The position numbers and the translations under genes are program-made. This document shows, piece by piece, positions 1 to 9,397 of a stretch of 64,000 bases of DNA; the stretch's first letter is position 1, and each line of letters begins with the position of its first letter. The DNA comes from Paenibacillus polymyxa (GTDB lineage Bacteria; Bacillota; Bacilli; Paenibacillales; Paenibacillaceae). The notes under the pieces are model-generated. The model searched no databases. It worked only from the letters and a program-made list of their open reading frames with translations, and was not told the origin of the DNA. The stretch is from positions 2,477,501 to 2,541,500 of the forward strand of contig NZ_CP049783.1 of the NCBI RefSeq assembly GCF_015710975.1, given 5' to 3'.

Positions 1-294
1 GTCGTGAACAGCCGTGCCGAGCTGCATCAGGCCTTGCGGATCAACTCTGCTTTCTGTAAGCTGGAGGTACGCAATCTGCAAGGGGAGAGCAAGTTTGTAC
101 AGCGAGGCATGTACGATGGCGATCATCATCAGTTAGGGGTCGTGCTTGCACCTGATGCAGACGCAGGCTGGGCCGTATCCATACAGCCGGCCTCCATCTA
201 CCGAATTGTGGCCATGCACATAGGTGCACGACGACGCAAAGCAGGACAGGCATCCAAGGCAGAGGGTACGCATTTGGACACCATGGACCAATAG
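1..294 (+). CDS. Unknown protein, probably 5'-truncated by the window edge
   Basis: The reading frame is open from the first base to a TAG at 292-294. A GTG at 4 could start it, but no ribosome site is visible because the sequence begins there, so the gene may extend further left. The readable part is about 97 residues and has no membrane segment or motif I recognise. It has a mixed, soluble composition and a basic stretch (ARRRKAG) near the C-terminus. A clear intrinsic terminator follows 12 bases after the stop, which supports a real gene end. I assign no function. Confidence 0.5.
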   Translation, partial: VVNSRAELHQALRINSAFCKLEVRNLQGESKFVQRGMYDGDHHQLGVVLAPDADAGWAVSIQPASIYRIVAMHIGARRRKAGQASKAEGTHLDTMDQ

Positions 295-305
295 ATATTA
301 CAATA

Positions 306-354
306 AGAGGGTAGTCATTATTTGATTAGAATCGAATAAGGCTACCCTCTTTTG
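306..354 (+). terminator. Intrinsic terminator after the first gene
   Basis: Arms GAGGGTAG (307-314) and CTACCCTC (342-349) are perfectly complementary, enclose a 27-base loop and are followed by a T run. Confidence 0.75.
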
Positions 355-472
355 TATATGGCGACAGCAGCCTGCTTGAAATGAATATTCTCATCGGTAT
401 ACAATGAATAATGTAATGGGAACATTGATGAACCGAATGCCTATCATGTGTGTCAAGCAGGGAGAGGAAAAG

Positions 473-1030
473 ATGAACGCGATTCACTTTATTCGAGAGT
501 ACATCAGGCACCCACGCAGCGTAGGCGCTGTAATACCCAGTTCAAGACAGCTGGCCAAGCAAATAGCGACACCGATTTACTTTGACAAAGCCTCGTGCAT
601 TATTGAATATGGGGCAGGGACTGGTGTGTTTACGCAAGAGCTGATTTTGAACAAGCGTCCAGAAACGTTACTGTTAGTGATTGAGGCAAATGAATCGTTT
701 TATAAAAAATTACAAAGCAAATATGGTCACCTGGAGAGGGTACACATCATTCATGGATCGGCCGAGCATGTAGCGCGGTATATGGAACAGTACCAAGTCT
801 CGAAGGTGGATTATATCGTATCGGGGCTTCCTTTCACCAGCTTACCCGCCGCGTTATCCAGCCTCATTTTGGGACAAACGGCCGAGGTGTTAGGCCAAGA
901 AGGCAAGTTTATTACGTTCCAGTATAGCAAAGTTAAGCACAATTTCTTCCGTACTTTCTTTGCAGATATCCAGATTAAAAAGGTAAATTATAATGTGCCG
1001 CCAGCCTATGTGTTTACTTGCAGCCTGTGA
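473..1030 (+). CDS. Class I SAM-dependent methyltransferase (phospholipid N-methyltransferase / rRNA dimethylase-like)
   Basis: The 185-residue product is a small soluble methyltransferase. The N-terminal pattern FIREYIRHPRSVGAVIPSSR resembles the PmtA-like and KsgA-like group, and the SAM-binding glycine motif follows as EYGAGTGVFTQ at about residues 49-59. An acidic residue after strand 2 (VIEANESF) would bind the ribose, and VSGLPFTSLP sits where this family has its motif IV. I chose the ATG at 473 because GGGAGAGG lies 8 bases upstream; an in-frame ATG at 404 would add 23 unconserved-looking residues without a ribosome site. The substrate (phosphatidylethanolamine, rRNA or another) cannot be told from sequence. 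The gene stands alone between two terminators. Confidence 0.75.
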   Translation: MNAIHFIREYIRHPRSVGAVIPSSRQLAKQIATPIYFDKASCIIEYGAGTGVFTQELILNKRPETLLLVIEANESFYKKLQSKYGHLERVHIIHGSAEHVARYMEQYQVSKVDYIVSGLPFTSLPAALSSLILGQTAEVLGQEGKFITFQYSKVKHNFFRTFFADIQIKKVNYNVPPAYVFTCSL

Positions 1031-1092
1031 CCCTTCAGCTATGTAGAAGATTAGAATAAATACGAATATCCATATACGGATGATTATGAGAA

Positions 1093-1133
1093 GATTGGGT
1101 CAGCATCATTAAGATGTTGAAACGGTCTTTTTT
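1093..1133 (+). terminator. Probable intrinsic terminator after the methyltransferase
   Basis: GATTGGGTCAGCATC pairs with GATGTTGAAACGGTC (15-base arms, G-T pairs and a two-base internal mismatch) and runs into T6. Confidence 0.5.
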
Positions 1134-1303
1134 GTTGTCCACTTTTATGGAAATATAAGATAAGGGTTATGTTAAATGGCAAAATTCATTTAAGGAATCA
1201 TATTTTAAAATGGGGCTTAACCTATATATTACATAAGTTGGAACCTGTTAGACTTTTGTAAGATTCATAATAAATCTGAACTTTTGTTAAAGGAGATTTA
1301 TAT

Positions 1304-1687
1304 ATGGTAAAACCGCTGATGTTCATGCGCTGGTGTGAGTATTATGGGTTAAGCGACCGTGAGACAGATTTTGTATCCTTTTTTATGATGAATTTTTCGG
1401 CTGCACGATCAGGCAATCAACCCAAACTTAAGGATCAATTTGTTGAGATTCAAAAAAAAGCCTTTCCAGAATACCCCTTTGATATTAGCCCGGAAGAACT
1501 GGATTATAACAAATTTGAAGAACTGATGAAACGAGTGTTGAACATTCATTTTGACACAGCTGAACTGCTGTACTCCTTCTATCTCCAAAAGCTGTGCGCA
1601 CCTTTAGCAGAATACATTTTATCTACTGGAGATGCCGAGCCTGCACGAATTTACTATGAGCTTATTCAAAAGGATAAAGTACGGTAG
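1304..1687 (+). CDS. Conserved-looking hypothetical protein, 127 aa
   Basis: An AAAGGAGA ribosome site lies about 7 bases before the ATG and a strong terminator follows directly after the stop, so this is very likely a real monocistronic gene. The protein is soluble, rich in aromatic residues (MFMRWCEYYGLSDRETDFVSFFMMNF at the start) and probably all helical; there is no signal peptide. I do not recognise the family. The A/T-rich 160 bases upstream would hold its promoter, but I could not pick out a convincing one. It is not similar by eye to the receptor genes downstream. Confidence 0.7.
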   Translation: MVKPLMFMRWCEYYGLSDRETDFVSFFMMNFSAARSGNQPKLKDQFVEIQKKAFPEYPFDISPEELDYNKFEELMKRVLNIHFDTAELLYSFYLQKLCAPLAEYILSTGDAEPARIYYELIQKDKVR

Positions 1688-1693
1688 AGATAA

Positions 1694-1724
1694 AAAAGCC
1701 CCTTGGCTAAGGGGCTTTTTTCTA
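1694..1724 (+). terminator. Strong intrinsic terminator
   Basis: AAAAGCCCCTT and AAGGGGCTTTT form a perfect stem with a four-base loop (GGCT) followed by Ts, starting six bases after the stop codon of the preceding gene. Confidence 0.9.
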
Positions 1725-1859
1725 TACTCAGGCTATAAAGTTATTTAATAAGTTAACTCTAGTCAATGTTCTGCTATATGGATATATGGAATAATCTATG
1801 TATATGGACATTACGTCCCATAAATGGTTCGATATGAAGATTTGGTCGGTAGAACGTAT

Positions 1860-2037
1860 AGCAAAGCTGTATTACAACATTTGAAGATCCGAGCACTTCT
1901 GAATTTCGGACGGAGAGGAGAGTGTAATCAACCGAATACCTGGAGCTTCGAGACGCTGTACCGGAACGATTAACTCGTTAGGAATCAGGAGCCTTAAAGC
2001 CTGATGGAGCGGCACTCGTATGGGGTGCTGCTCTTTT
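1860..2037 (+). promoter_or_regulatory. Structured leader of the Cel44-Man26 gene ending in an attenuator-like hairpin
   Basis: The 330 bases between the previous terminator and the enzyme gene hold no credible ORF but several hairpins. ATCAGG (1984-1989) pairs with CCTGAT (2000-2005). Immediately after it GAGCGGCAC (2007-2015) pairs with GTGCTGCTC (2025-2033; one G-T pair) and is followed by TTTT, an intrinsic terminator 24 bases before the start codon. Further upstream GGACGGAGAGGAGAG and TGTACCGG segments could form a receptor structure. I compared it with the riboswitch consensus sequences I know (c-di-GMP-I and II, T-box, SAM, ydaO, Mg) and none fits. Transcription attenuation is inferred from the position of the terminator only. 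Confidence 0.45.
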
Positions 2038-2060
2038 CAAATGTAAAGGAGGAAAGCGGT

Positions 2061-5000
2061 ATGAGGGCGAAAAATAGTAGTAATCTTTTGTTCAAACGTT
2101 CCAAATGGCTGCCTGTCGTCATGGCCTGCACGATGATAGTAGGGGGGGCTTTACCTGCTCCAGCTGTGGTTCACGGTCAAACGGCAAAGACTATTACTAT
2201 TAAAGTAGATACATTCAAGGATCGTAAGCCTATTAGCCCTTATATATACGGTACAAATCAGGATTTGGCAGGCGATGAAAATATGGCTGCCAGACGACTT
2301 GGTGGCAACCGAATGACCGGATACAACTGGGAAAACAATATGTCCAATGCAGGAAGTGACTGGCAGCAATCTAGCGATAACTATTTATGCAGTAATGGTG
2401 GCCTGACACAAGCCGAATGTGAAAAGCCAGGAGCGGTGACGACTTCGTTTCATGACCAATCGCTGAAGCTTGGCACTTATTCTTTAGTTACGTTGCCGAT
2501 GGCCGGTTATGTGGCTAAGGATGGAAACGGAAGTGTGCAGGAAAGCGAAAAGGCCCCTTCCGCTCGTTGGAATCAGGTCGTAAACGCCAAAAATGCACCG
2601 TTCCAACTACAGCCTGATCTGAATGACAATCGGGTCTATGTGGATGAGTTCGTCCATTTTTTAGTGAACAAGTACGGCACTGCTTCAACAAAGGCGGGGG
2701 TGAAAGGATATGCCCTCGACAATGAACCCGCTCTCTGGTCGCATACGCACCCACGCATTCATGGTGAAAAAGTCGGAGCGAAAGAGTTGGTAGACCGGTC
2801 AGTCAGTTTATCCAAAGCTGTGAAAGCGATTGACGCGGGGGCAGAGGTTTTTGGCCCGGTTCTTTACGGATTTGGCGCCTATAAAGATCTTCAAACTGCA
2901 CCTGATTGGGACTCTGTAAAAGGCAATTATAGCTGGTTCGTAGACTATTACCTGGATCAAATGCGCCTTAGCTCGCAAGTCGAAGGCAAGAGATTGCTGG
3001 ATGTATTCGACGTACACTGGTATCCCGAAGCGATGGGCGGAGGCATACGAATTACGAATGAGGTAGGCAATGACGAAACGAAGAAAGCCAGAATGCAGGC
3101 ACCTCGCACCTTGTGGGACCCGACCTATAAGGAAGATAGTTGGATCGCTCAATGGAACAGCGAGTTTTTGCCCATACTACCTCGATTGAAGCAGTCGGTG
3201 GATAAATATTATCCGGGAACCAAGCTGGCAATGACCGAGTATAGCTATGGCGGCGAAAATGATATTTCCGGCGGGATTGCGATGACCGATGTGCTGGGTA
3301 TCTTGGGCAAAAATGATGTTTATATGGCAAACTACTGGAAGCTAAAGGATGGTGTCAACAACTACGTTAGTGCCGCTTACAAGCTTTATCGCAATTATGA
3401 CGGAAAAAACTCTACTTTCGGTGATACCAGTGTTAGTGCGCAAACATCGGATATTGTCAATAGCTCGGTCCATGCTTCTGTAACGAATGCATCCGACAAA
3501 GAACTGCATCTCGTTGTCATGAATAAAAGCATGGACAGCGCATTCGACGCCCAATTTGATCTTTCCGGCGCGAAGACTTACATTTCCGGTAAAGTATGGG
3601 GGTTCGATAAAAACAGCTCGCAAATTAAAGAAGCAGCGCCAATCACGCAAATTTCAGGCAACCGTTTTACTTATACCGTACCGCCTTTGACGGCATATCA
3701 CATTGTGCTGACTACTGGCAATGACACGTCTCCAGTGGAAGGTCCTGAAAGCTTTAAGCTGAAAGCTGAGGCTGGTGATGGGAAAGTCCATTTATCCTGG
3801 GATGCTTCCAGCGGAGTTGTAGGATACAGCGTACAGCGGGCAACAGATGAAAACGGCCCTTTCACTGCTGTAGCATCCAACTTGACCGAAACGTCTTATA
3901 CGGATACTAACGTGACAAACGGTACTTCATACTATTACAAAGTAACCGCCAAAACCAATAAGGGATCGAGCGAATCCAATATTTTGAAAGCGGTTCCGAA
4001 GATGCCTGTAAACGGTCCCGCTCGCTATGAAGCCGAAGAAGGCACGCTGAAGGGAACCATTGTGGAATCCAGCGGGACCGGCTACTCCGGTGCTGGTTAT
4101 GTAACGAATTTCCACAATCCAGGGGATTCTCTGACGATGACGATTCAGGCTCCCACGGCAGGCTTGTACAATCTTACAATCGGCTACCGTTCTCCTCATG
4201 ATGACAAACGCACCAATTTCTCATTAAACGGCAAAGCGTTTGGCGAACTGCTGCTTAAGAAAACGGCTGATTTTAAAGAAACTTCCGGAGGCAAGGTGCT
4301 GTTGAATGCAGGCGCGAATACGATCAGTTTTGAAACAGGCTGGGGCTGGTACGATATCGACTACGTCAGACTGGAGCCTGCCGCTGACCGCCCACCTCAT
4401 GCGGTAACCAAAACGCTTACCAATCCGAATGCGACGGTAGAAGCAAAAGCATTGATGAACTATCTGGTTGATCAATACGGGAAGAATATGCTCTCTGGTC
4501 AAGAGGAAATAAACGAAATTGATTGGCTTCAAGCCAATGTAGGTAAAAAGCCGGCGATTGCAGCGCTTGACCTGATCGACTATTCGCCAAGCAGAGCGGA
4601 ACACGGTCTTAGTTCCACAGAGGCAGAAAAGGCGATTGCATGGGATAAGCAAGGGGGGATCGTTACCTTTGCATGGCACTGGAACGCACCGAAAGGTCTG
4701 ATCGATACGCAGGGAAAAGAATGGTGGAGAGGCTTCTATGCCGATTCAACCACATTCGATATAGAATATGCGATGAATCATCCAGAGTCCGAAGATTATA
4801 AATTACTTATTCGCGACATCGATGTGATTGCAGGGCAATTGAAGAAGTTGCAGGATGCGAAGGTTCCTGTCCTGTTCCGTCCTTTGCACGAAGCGGAAGG
4901 AAAATGGTTCTGGTGGGGCGCCAAAGGTCCTGAGCCTGTTAAAAAGCTGTATATTTTAATGCACGACCGTTTGACGAATGTGCACAAATTGAACAATCTG

Positions 5001-6119
5001 ATTTGGGTATGGAATTCTGTTGCTCCGGATTGGTATCCGGGAGACGAGTATGTGGATATTTTGAGCTTTGACTCTTATCCGCAAGCAGGTGATTACAGCC
5101 CGCAAATTTCAAAATACGAAGACCTTGTTGCATTGGGCAAGGACAAAAAGCTAGTTGCCATGAGCGAAAATGGACCGATCCCGGACCCTGATTTGATGAA
5201 GGCGTATCAAGCTCATTGGAGCTGGTTCGCTACATGGTATGGAGATTTTGTGAGAGACGGCAAACAAAACAGCCTTGAGCATCTGAAAAAAGTGTATAAT
5301 CATCCGAACGTCATTACGCTGGATGAGCTCCCAACGAACTTAAAAACGTATGGCATTACTGAGCAGCCGTCCGTACCGGGCAGCTTCACGCTGAACGCTG
5401 CGGGTGAAACGGCGAAAGTATCGCTAAGCTGGACAGCATCGGCGAATGCGAAAAGCTATGAAGTGAAGCGTTCGACGACTGAAAACGGCGCGTTCGCCAC
5501 TGTAGCGAGTGATGTATATGGCAGTAGCTACACCGACACAGCTGTAACGGCAGATACGACGTACTACTACCAAGTCGTAGCGAAGAACGATGCAGGACAG
5601 ACGCTGTCGAACACGGCTAGCGCAATGCCGAAAGCGGATACTCAGCAGCCGACGACAGGACTGCTGCTCCAATATCGCACAGCAGATACTAAGGTGAACG
5701 ATAATCACCTCAATCCGCAATTCCAAATTGTAAACAAAGGCACAACCTCCATACCGATCAACGAGTTGAAAATTCGCTACTACTACACAATCGACGGTGA
5801 CCGTGAGCAGACTTTCAACTGCGACTATGCGACGCTGAGCTGCTCAAAGCTGAACGGTAAACTGGTTAAAATGGAGAAGGCTGCAACCGGTGCCGATTAT
5901 TATTTGGAAGTCAGTTTCAATTCGGATGCAGGCGTGTTAGCACCTGGAGGAAGCACGGGCGATATCCAAACCCGTATTCATAAGACAGACTGGTCGAACT
6001 ATAACGAAAGTGACGATTATTCGTATAAAGGCACGCAAACCTCATTTGCCGATCATCCTAAAGTTACCTTGTATCATAACGGCGTACTTGTTTGGGGAAC
6101 CGAGCCGACAGCTAATTAA
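2061..6119 (+). CDS. cel44C-man26A: Secreted bifunctional endoglucanase/mannanase (GH44-Fn3-CBM35-like-GH26-Fn3-CBM3)
   Basis: This is a secreted plant-polysaccharide hydrolase of 1352 residues, the length I remember for Cel44C-Man26A of P. polymyxa GS01. Order: Sec signal peptide (1-40); GH44 module to about 545 with general acid E222 (ALDNEP) and nucleophile E393 (MTEYSYG); Fn3 (about 560-645); CBM35-like galactose-binding domain (about 653-772); GH26 module (about 780-1096) with acid E944 (RPLHEAEGKWFWWG) and nucleophile E1036 (AMSENGP); second Fn3 (about 1103-1190); C-terminal CBM3 cellulose-binding domain (about 1197-1352). The GH44 part is expected to cut cellulose/xyloglucan/xylan-type chains and GH26 to cut beta-mannan. 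I took the ATG at 2061 because AAAGGAGG lies 7 bases before it; the in-frame ATG at 2004 lies inside the leader hairpin. Monocistronic, with a terminator after it. Confidence 0.96.
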   Translation: MRAKNSSNLLFKRSKWLPVVMACTMIVGGALPAPAVVHGQTAKTITIKVDTFKDRKPISPYIYGTNQDLAGDENMAARRLGGNRMTGYNWENNMSNAGSDWQQSSDNYLCSNGGLTQAECEKPGAVTTSFHDQSLKLGTYSLVTLPMAGYVAKDGNGSVQESEKAPSARWNQVVNAKNAPFQLQPDLNDNRVYVDEFVHFLVNKYGTASTKAGVKGYALDNEPALWSHTHPRIHGEKVGAKELVDRSVSLSKAVKAIDAGAEVFGPVLYGFGAYKDLQTAPDWDSVKGNYSWFVDYYLDQMRLSSQVEGKRLLDVFDVHWYPEAMGGGIRITNEVGNDETKKARMQAPRTLWDPTYKEDSWIAQWNSEFLPILPRLKQSVDKYYPGTKLAMTEYSYGGENDISGGIAMTDVLGILGKNDVYMANYWKLKDGVNNYVSAAYKLYRNYDGKNSTFGDTSVSAQTSDIVNSSVHASVTNASDKELHLVVMNKSMDSAFDAQFDLSGAKTYISGKVWGFDKNSSQIKEAAPITQISGNRFTYTVPPLTAYHIVLTTGNDTSPVEGPESFKLKAEAGDGKVHLSWDASSGVVGYSVQRATDENGPFTAVASNLTETSYTDTNVTNGTSYYYKVTAKTNKGSSESNILKAVPKMPVNGPARYEAEEGTLKGTIVESSGTGYSGAGYVTNFHNPGDSLTMTIQAPTAGLYNLTIGYRSPHDDKRTNFSLNGKAFGELLLKKTADFKETSGGKVLLNAGANTISFETGWGWYDIDYVRLEPAADRPPHAVTKTLTNPNATVEAKALMNYLVDQYGKNMLSGQEEINEIDWLQANVGKKPAIAALDLIDYSPSRAEHGLSSTEAEKAIAWDKQGGIVTFAWHWNAPKGLIDTQGKEWWRGFYADSTTFDIEYAMNHPESEDYKLLIRDIDVIAGQLKKLQDAKVPVLFRPLHEAEGKWFWWGAKGPEPVKKLYILMHDRLTNVHKLNNLIWVWNSVAPDWYPGDEYVDILSFDSYPQAGDYSPQISKYEDLVALGKDKKLVAMSENGPIPDPDLMKAYQAHWSWFATWYGDFVRDGKQNSLEHLKKVYNHPNVITLDELPTNLKTYGITEQPSVPGSFTLNAAGETAKVSLSWTASANAKSYEVKRSTTENGAFATVASDVYGSSYTDTAVTADTTYYYQVVAKNDAGQTLSNTASAMPKADTQQPTTGLLLQYRTADTKVNDNHLNPQFQIVNKGTTSIPINELKIRYYYTIDGDREQTFNCDYATLSCSKLNGKLVKMEKAATGADYYLEVSFNSDAGVLAPGGSTGDIQTRIHKTDWSNYNESDDYSYKGTQTSFADHPKVTLYHNGVLVWGTEPTAN

Positions 6120-6149
6120 GATAAATGTTCGATCTAAAACATTGCTGAA

Positions 6150-6187
6150 ATGAGCAGGGGAATTGTATCCTCTGCTCATTTTTTTTG
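6150..6187 (+). terminator. Intrinsic terminator after the GH44-GH26 gene
   Basis: ATGAGCAGGGGA and TCCTCTGCTCAT are nearly perfectly complementary with a six-base loop (ATTGTA), followed by eight Ts. Confidence 0.92.
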
Positions 6188-6334
6188 TACAGAGCCTCTA
6201 TAACTTTAAAATGGATAATGAAGGAAGGGATATGTTTGACTTTTATATTCAGATTAAAGAAATCACGAACTAAAATTACCTCATAATGTTAGAAAAGACG
6301 AAAAATATATTTTTTAGTTAAGAGGGGGATTGAA

Positions 6335-7732
6335 ATGGAACATACACCTACGATCCGCTCGACGATAGAGACCGAACTCAAGCAGAGAGGCTATACATTT
6401 AGCAGCTTCAGTAAAATATCTGGAATTAACCGTGGTACATTTAGCACCATGCTGAACAGTAATCCACCCAAGCCGATTTCGGTTCGGCAGATGGACCTGA
6501 TTACCAAGGCACTAGGATATCCCGATGGCTGGCTGTATGAGTTATACATAGATGAATGCTTTCACGAGGGGAAAGGACACTGGAAACGGATCAAGCCTTT
6601 TTTATTGCGTTGTGTAGATTTAGGAAGGAAGGACTGTATTCAAAAGGTATTGTCGAGATTAACGGAAGACTGGTCCTATGTGTCAACGGTATTTGAGTTT
6701 GCAGAAGAACTGCATAAAGTGGGAAAGAAAAATGAAGCTGTCCCTTTTTACGAGTGTGTGGTAGAGAACGAAAGATATTACCATTCGGAGCGGCTGGCAA
6801 TCTGCCAGTATAGGCTGTTTTGTTATTCTCTAAATTCTGATTTGGATAATAATCGGCAAGCAGCTATAAGGTTTGCACCGTTTCCAAAGAACCTTCCCGA
6901 AAATTATCAACTAGACGCTTTGTTGAAGTTGACCAATACAAATTTCCAATTTTATGATTATGACATGGCTATACATTATGCGAAAGAACTTGAAGTATTA
7001 GTCACAGGTATTTTTTGGGACCAGGCTCAAGCAAGGGCGAAAAATCGTGAAGTTACACGTCTCAATACAGAAAGACATCTAATCGTTTATTATGGTCAAG
7101 CCTATTTAATGCAGGGAAATTCCTTAGAAAAACAAGGACTATATGAAGCAGCTATGAAGTTCATACCTTACTATGAAAATCTAACTCGGATTGAAGGCCT
7201 GGATGAGGTTGGAATGATAGAAGCAGAGAAATTCGAAATATGGGGGAAAGCCAATCGATTGAATCTACAAATTCTGATGGGGGATAAAGATAGTCTGCCT
7301 GCCTATGTTGAACTTATTAGGGATAATCCACAGGAAATATTACTAGGTCTATTAACCATTATAGAATCGGCCAATAATTACAGTTACTCAGTAGATGATA
7401 CTTTGGTCCTTTTCGCCGAGGATATTAATAAATTTAGGGAGCTACGTACAAATATATCGTATTATCATACCAACAACAGTCTGCTGACATATTCTCGTTT
7501 TTTTCTTGAACTTAGTCGATATTTTTTTAGTAAGGGAAGCTACACCGAGGCAATAAACAATATGCTGATTAGTTTAGAAGCATCCTCTCAGTTGAATGAT
7601 AAAACTTATTATATCAAGTCCATCACGCTATTGTTTGAGAAATATAAGGATCATTCGACTGAAGAACAACGGACAGAATATGAAAAAGCGATAAAAGCAG
7701 TGGAATATAATACGAGGCAAATGACCTCTTAG
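6335..7732 (+). CDS. AimR/Alo-like RRNPP quorum-sensing receptor without an adjacent peptide gene
   Basis: The 465-residue cytoplasmic protein has an N-terminal helix-turn-helix (about residues 12-62, SKISGINRGTFSTMLN) followed by a long all-helical TPR-type region, the architecture of RRNPP peptide receptors such as AimR, PlcR and NprR. It is clearly paralogous to the next gene: both share the block PPKPISVRQMDLITKAL and a W-L-Y-D/E-L-Y-x-DECF segment. AGAGGGGG lies 8 bases before the ATG. Unlike its neighbour it has no small secreted-peptide ORF overlapping or following its 3' end; a terminator-like hairpin comes directly after. It is therefore either an orphan receptor that listens to a peptide made elsewhere or one that has lost its pheromone gene. 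DNA target unknown. Confidence 0.85.
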   Translation: MEHTPTIRSTIETELKQRGYTFSSFSKISGINRGTFSTMLNSNPPKPISVRQMDLITKALGYPDGWLYELYIDECFHEGKGHWKRIKPFLLRCVDLGRKDCIQKVLSRLTEDWSYVSTVFEFAEELHKVGKKNEAVPFYECVVENERYYHSERLAICQYRLFCYSLNSDLDNNRQAAIRFAPFPKNLPENYQLDALLKLTNTNFQFYDYDMAIHYAKELEVLVTGIFWDQAQARAKNREVTRLNTERHLIVYYGQAYLMQGNSLEKQGLYEAAMKFIPYYENLTRIEGLDEVGMIEAEKFEIWGKANRLNLQILMGDKDSLPAYVELIRDNPQEILLGLLTIIESANNYSYSVDDTLVLFAEDINKFRELRTNISYYHTNNSLLTYSRFFLELSRYFFSKGSYTEAINNMLISLEASSQLNDKTYYIKSITLLFEKYKDHSTEEQRTEYEKAIKAVEYNTRQMTS

Positions 7733-7737
7733 AGCAA

Positions 7738-7786
7738 AAAGGGCTATGTTTCTGTACCTAAAGCAGAAGATCACATAGCTCTTTTA
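7738..7786 (+). terminator. Intrinsic terminator after the first receptor gene
   Basis: GGGCTATGT (7741-7749) pairs with ACATAGCTC (7773-7781) with one G-T pair and is followed by TTTTA. The loop is long (23 bases). Confidence 0.6.
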
Positions 7787-7993
7787 GTTTATTGGACTAA
7801 ATTGTTTGAAAAAAATTAGTGAATATCCGCTGTGAGGATTTTTATACACATTAAATTCCATAATATATTGAAATGGTGTAGAATAAAGGGTTGACCCCCA
7901 TCCAATTTATTCATATAATTTCTAGTATATTGTAATTGATTGTCGAGGAGGGTGATTTTTTAAAATCATCTGAATACGCCGGGGGTGTTTTTA

Positions 7994-9397
7994 TTGGAAA
8001 ATGCAACCACGATTCGTTCGGAAATTGAGAAAGAATTAAAACTTGGTGGCTATACTTTTAATAGTTTTGGACAAGCTACGGGTCTTAATCGGGGCATTTT
8101 TAGTGCTATGCTTAACGGAAATCCGCCTAAGCCTATCTCCGTACGACAAATGGACTTGATCACTAAAGCGCTTAATTATCCCGAAGACTGGTTGTATGAC
8201 CTGTATGTGGATGAATGTTTTTATGATGGAAGACCACATTGGAAAAGAGTTAAGCCGTTCCTTATACGCTGTGTTGAAGTAGGAAACCTGCAATGCGTGG
8301 AGAAAGTGCTCTCACGCTTAATGGAGGATCTTAATCACATCCCGACGATCTTTGCTTTGGCAGAGGAGCTATATGATGGGGGAAAGCTACAGGAGGCAAT
8401 TCCTTTCTATGAGTGTGTAATTGAAAATGAAAAATATCAGCACTCAGAACGTTTGGCGATCAGTCATTATAAATTATTTCGTGCAAAAATTGGTGAGAAT
8501 ACTGAAATAAATCTAAAGGCAGCTATTCAATTTGAGCCTTTTCGTTTTCGGTTGCCAGAGTGTCATCAATTGGACGGATTATTGCACCTAACAAATATAT
8601 ATTCCTCACTACATAAATGGCAAGAAACAATTACACACAGTGATGAGCTTTGGGAGCAATCTAAAATTATATATGAAGAGGAAAATAAAAGAAGAGCTCG
8701 GAAAAACAGGAGTTATGTACCGGTAAAAACCGAACGACATTTAGTAGTATATTATGGGCAAGGATTACTTATGAAAGCTTATGCCTTACAAAAAATTGGC
8801 GACTATGAGAAGGCGAAAAAAATTGTTGCTGAGTATGCCGATCTAAGTTGGTTTGAGGGTTTAGACACCGTTGGGAAAAGAGAAGTGGAAAAGTTTAAGG
8901 TATGGTCTATGGGGAACTCTTATACACTTGATTTACTGTTAGGAGATACATCTGTGCTCCCTCAATATGTAAACTTATTAGAGAACAATAATGATGAGAT
9001 ATTACCAGGGCTTGTGAATATTTTGGAATCGGCTAATAGAAATTTCTTCTCGGTTGACAGCATTTTAGATCAATTTATCAAGTTTATTGATACTTTCAAA
9101 ACTACTCAAGACGTAATATTTATGGATGACTATTATAATTTTAATTTTCAATTAGCCATTTATTATAGGCGAAATAAGAGACACAAGGATGCAATAAATG
9201 CTATTTTACAATGTATTCAGACATCATTCTTTCTTAAAAATGTAGAGAGTTTTGCCCAGAGTATGGTTTTCTTCGAAAATCTTAGAGCTTTATGTGACGA
9301 AGTACAAATTGAAATTTATAAATCTATTATTAAGGGGGTGTGCAAAGATGAAGAAGGTTTTTCTTTCACTCTTGCTTTCTCTAATAGTAGTCAGTAA
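7994..9397 (+). CDS. aloR: AimR/Alo-like RRNPP quorum-sensing receptor, paired with a peptide gene
   Basis: The 467-residue product has an HTH (about 12-62) plus TPR-type helical repeats, paralogous to the preceding receptor along its whole length. I start it at TTG 7994, with GGGGGTG about 7 bases upstream, because that gives MENATTIRSEIEKELK, which aligns with residue 1 of the paralogue (MEHTPTIRSTIETELK); the GTG at 7985 would overlap the ribosome site. The peptide gene aloP starts inside its 3' end (9348), a 50-base overlap that suggests translational coupling. By family knowledge such receptors bind an imported 5-10 residue pheromone and switch DNA-binding. I recall a P. polymyxa study describing at least 16 such 'Alo' pairs, one of which ends in SHGRGG like this one (AloR13/AloP13, from memory). 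Target genes are unknown. Confidence 0.85.
   Translation: MENATTIRSEIEKELKLGGYTFNSFGQATGLNRGIFSAMLNGNPPKPISVRQMDLITKALNYPEDWLYDLYVDECFYDGRPHWKRVKPFLIRCVEVGNLQCVEKVLSRLMEDLNHIPTIFALAEELYDGGKLQEAIPFYECVIENEKYQHSERLAISHYKLFRAKIGENTEINLKAAIQFEPFRFRLPECHQLDGLLHLTNIYSSLHKWQETITHSDELWEQSKIIYEEENKRRARKNRSYVPVKTERHLVVYYGQGLLMKAYALQKIGDYEKAKKIVAEYADLSWFEGLDTVGKREVEKFKVWSMGNSYTLDLLLGDTSVLPQYVNLLENNNDEILPGLVNILESANRNFFSVDSILDQFIKFIDTFKTTQDVIFMDDYYNFNFQLAIYYRRNKRHKDAINAILQCIQTSFFLKNVESFAQSMVFFENLRALCDEVQIEIYKSIIKGVCKDEEGFSFTLAFSNSSQ

Noticed and set aside
1860..2037. Known riboswitch (c-di-GMP, T-box, SAM, ydaO) in the Cel44-Man26 leader
   Set aside because: None of the conserved core sequences I know for these classes is present; only the terminal hairpins are supported.
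7738..7990. A pheromone gene for the first receptor
   Set aside because: No small ORF with an export signal and ribosome site lies between the two receptor genes; a terminator hairpin occupies the start of the gap.
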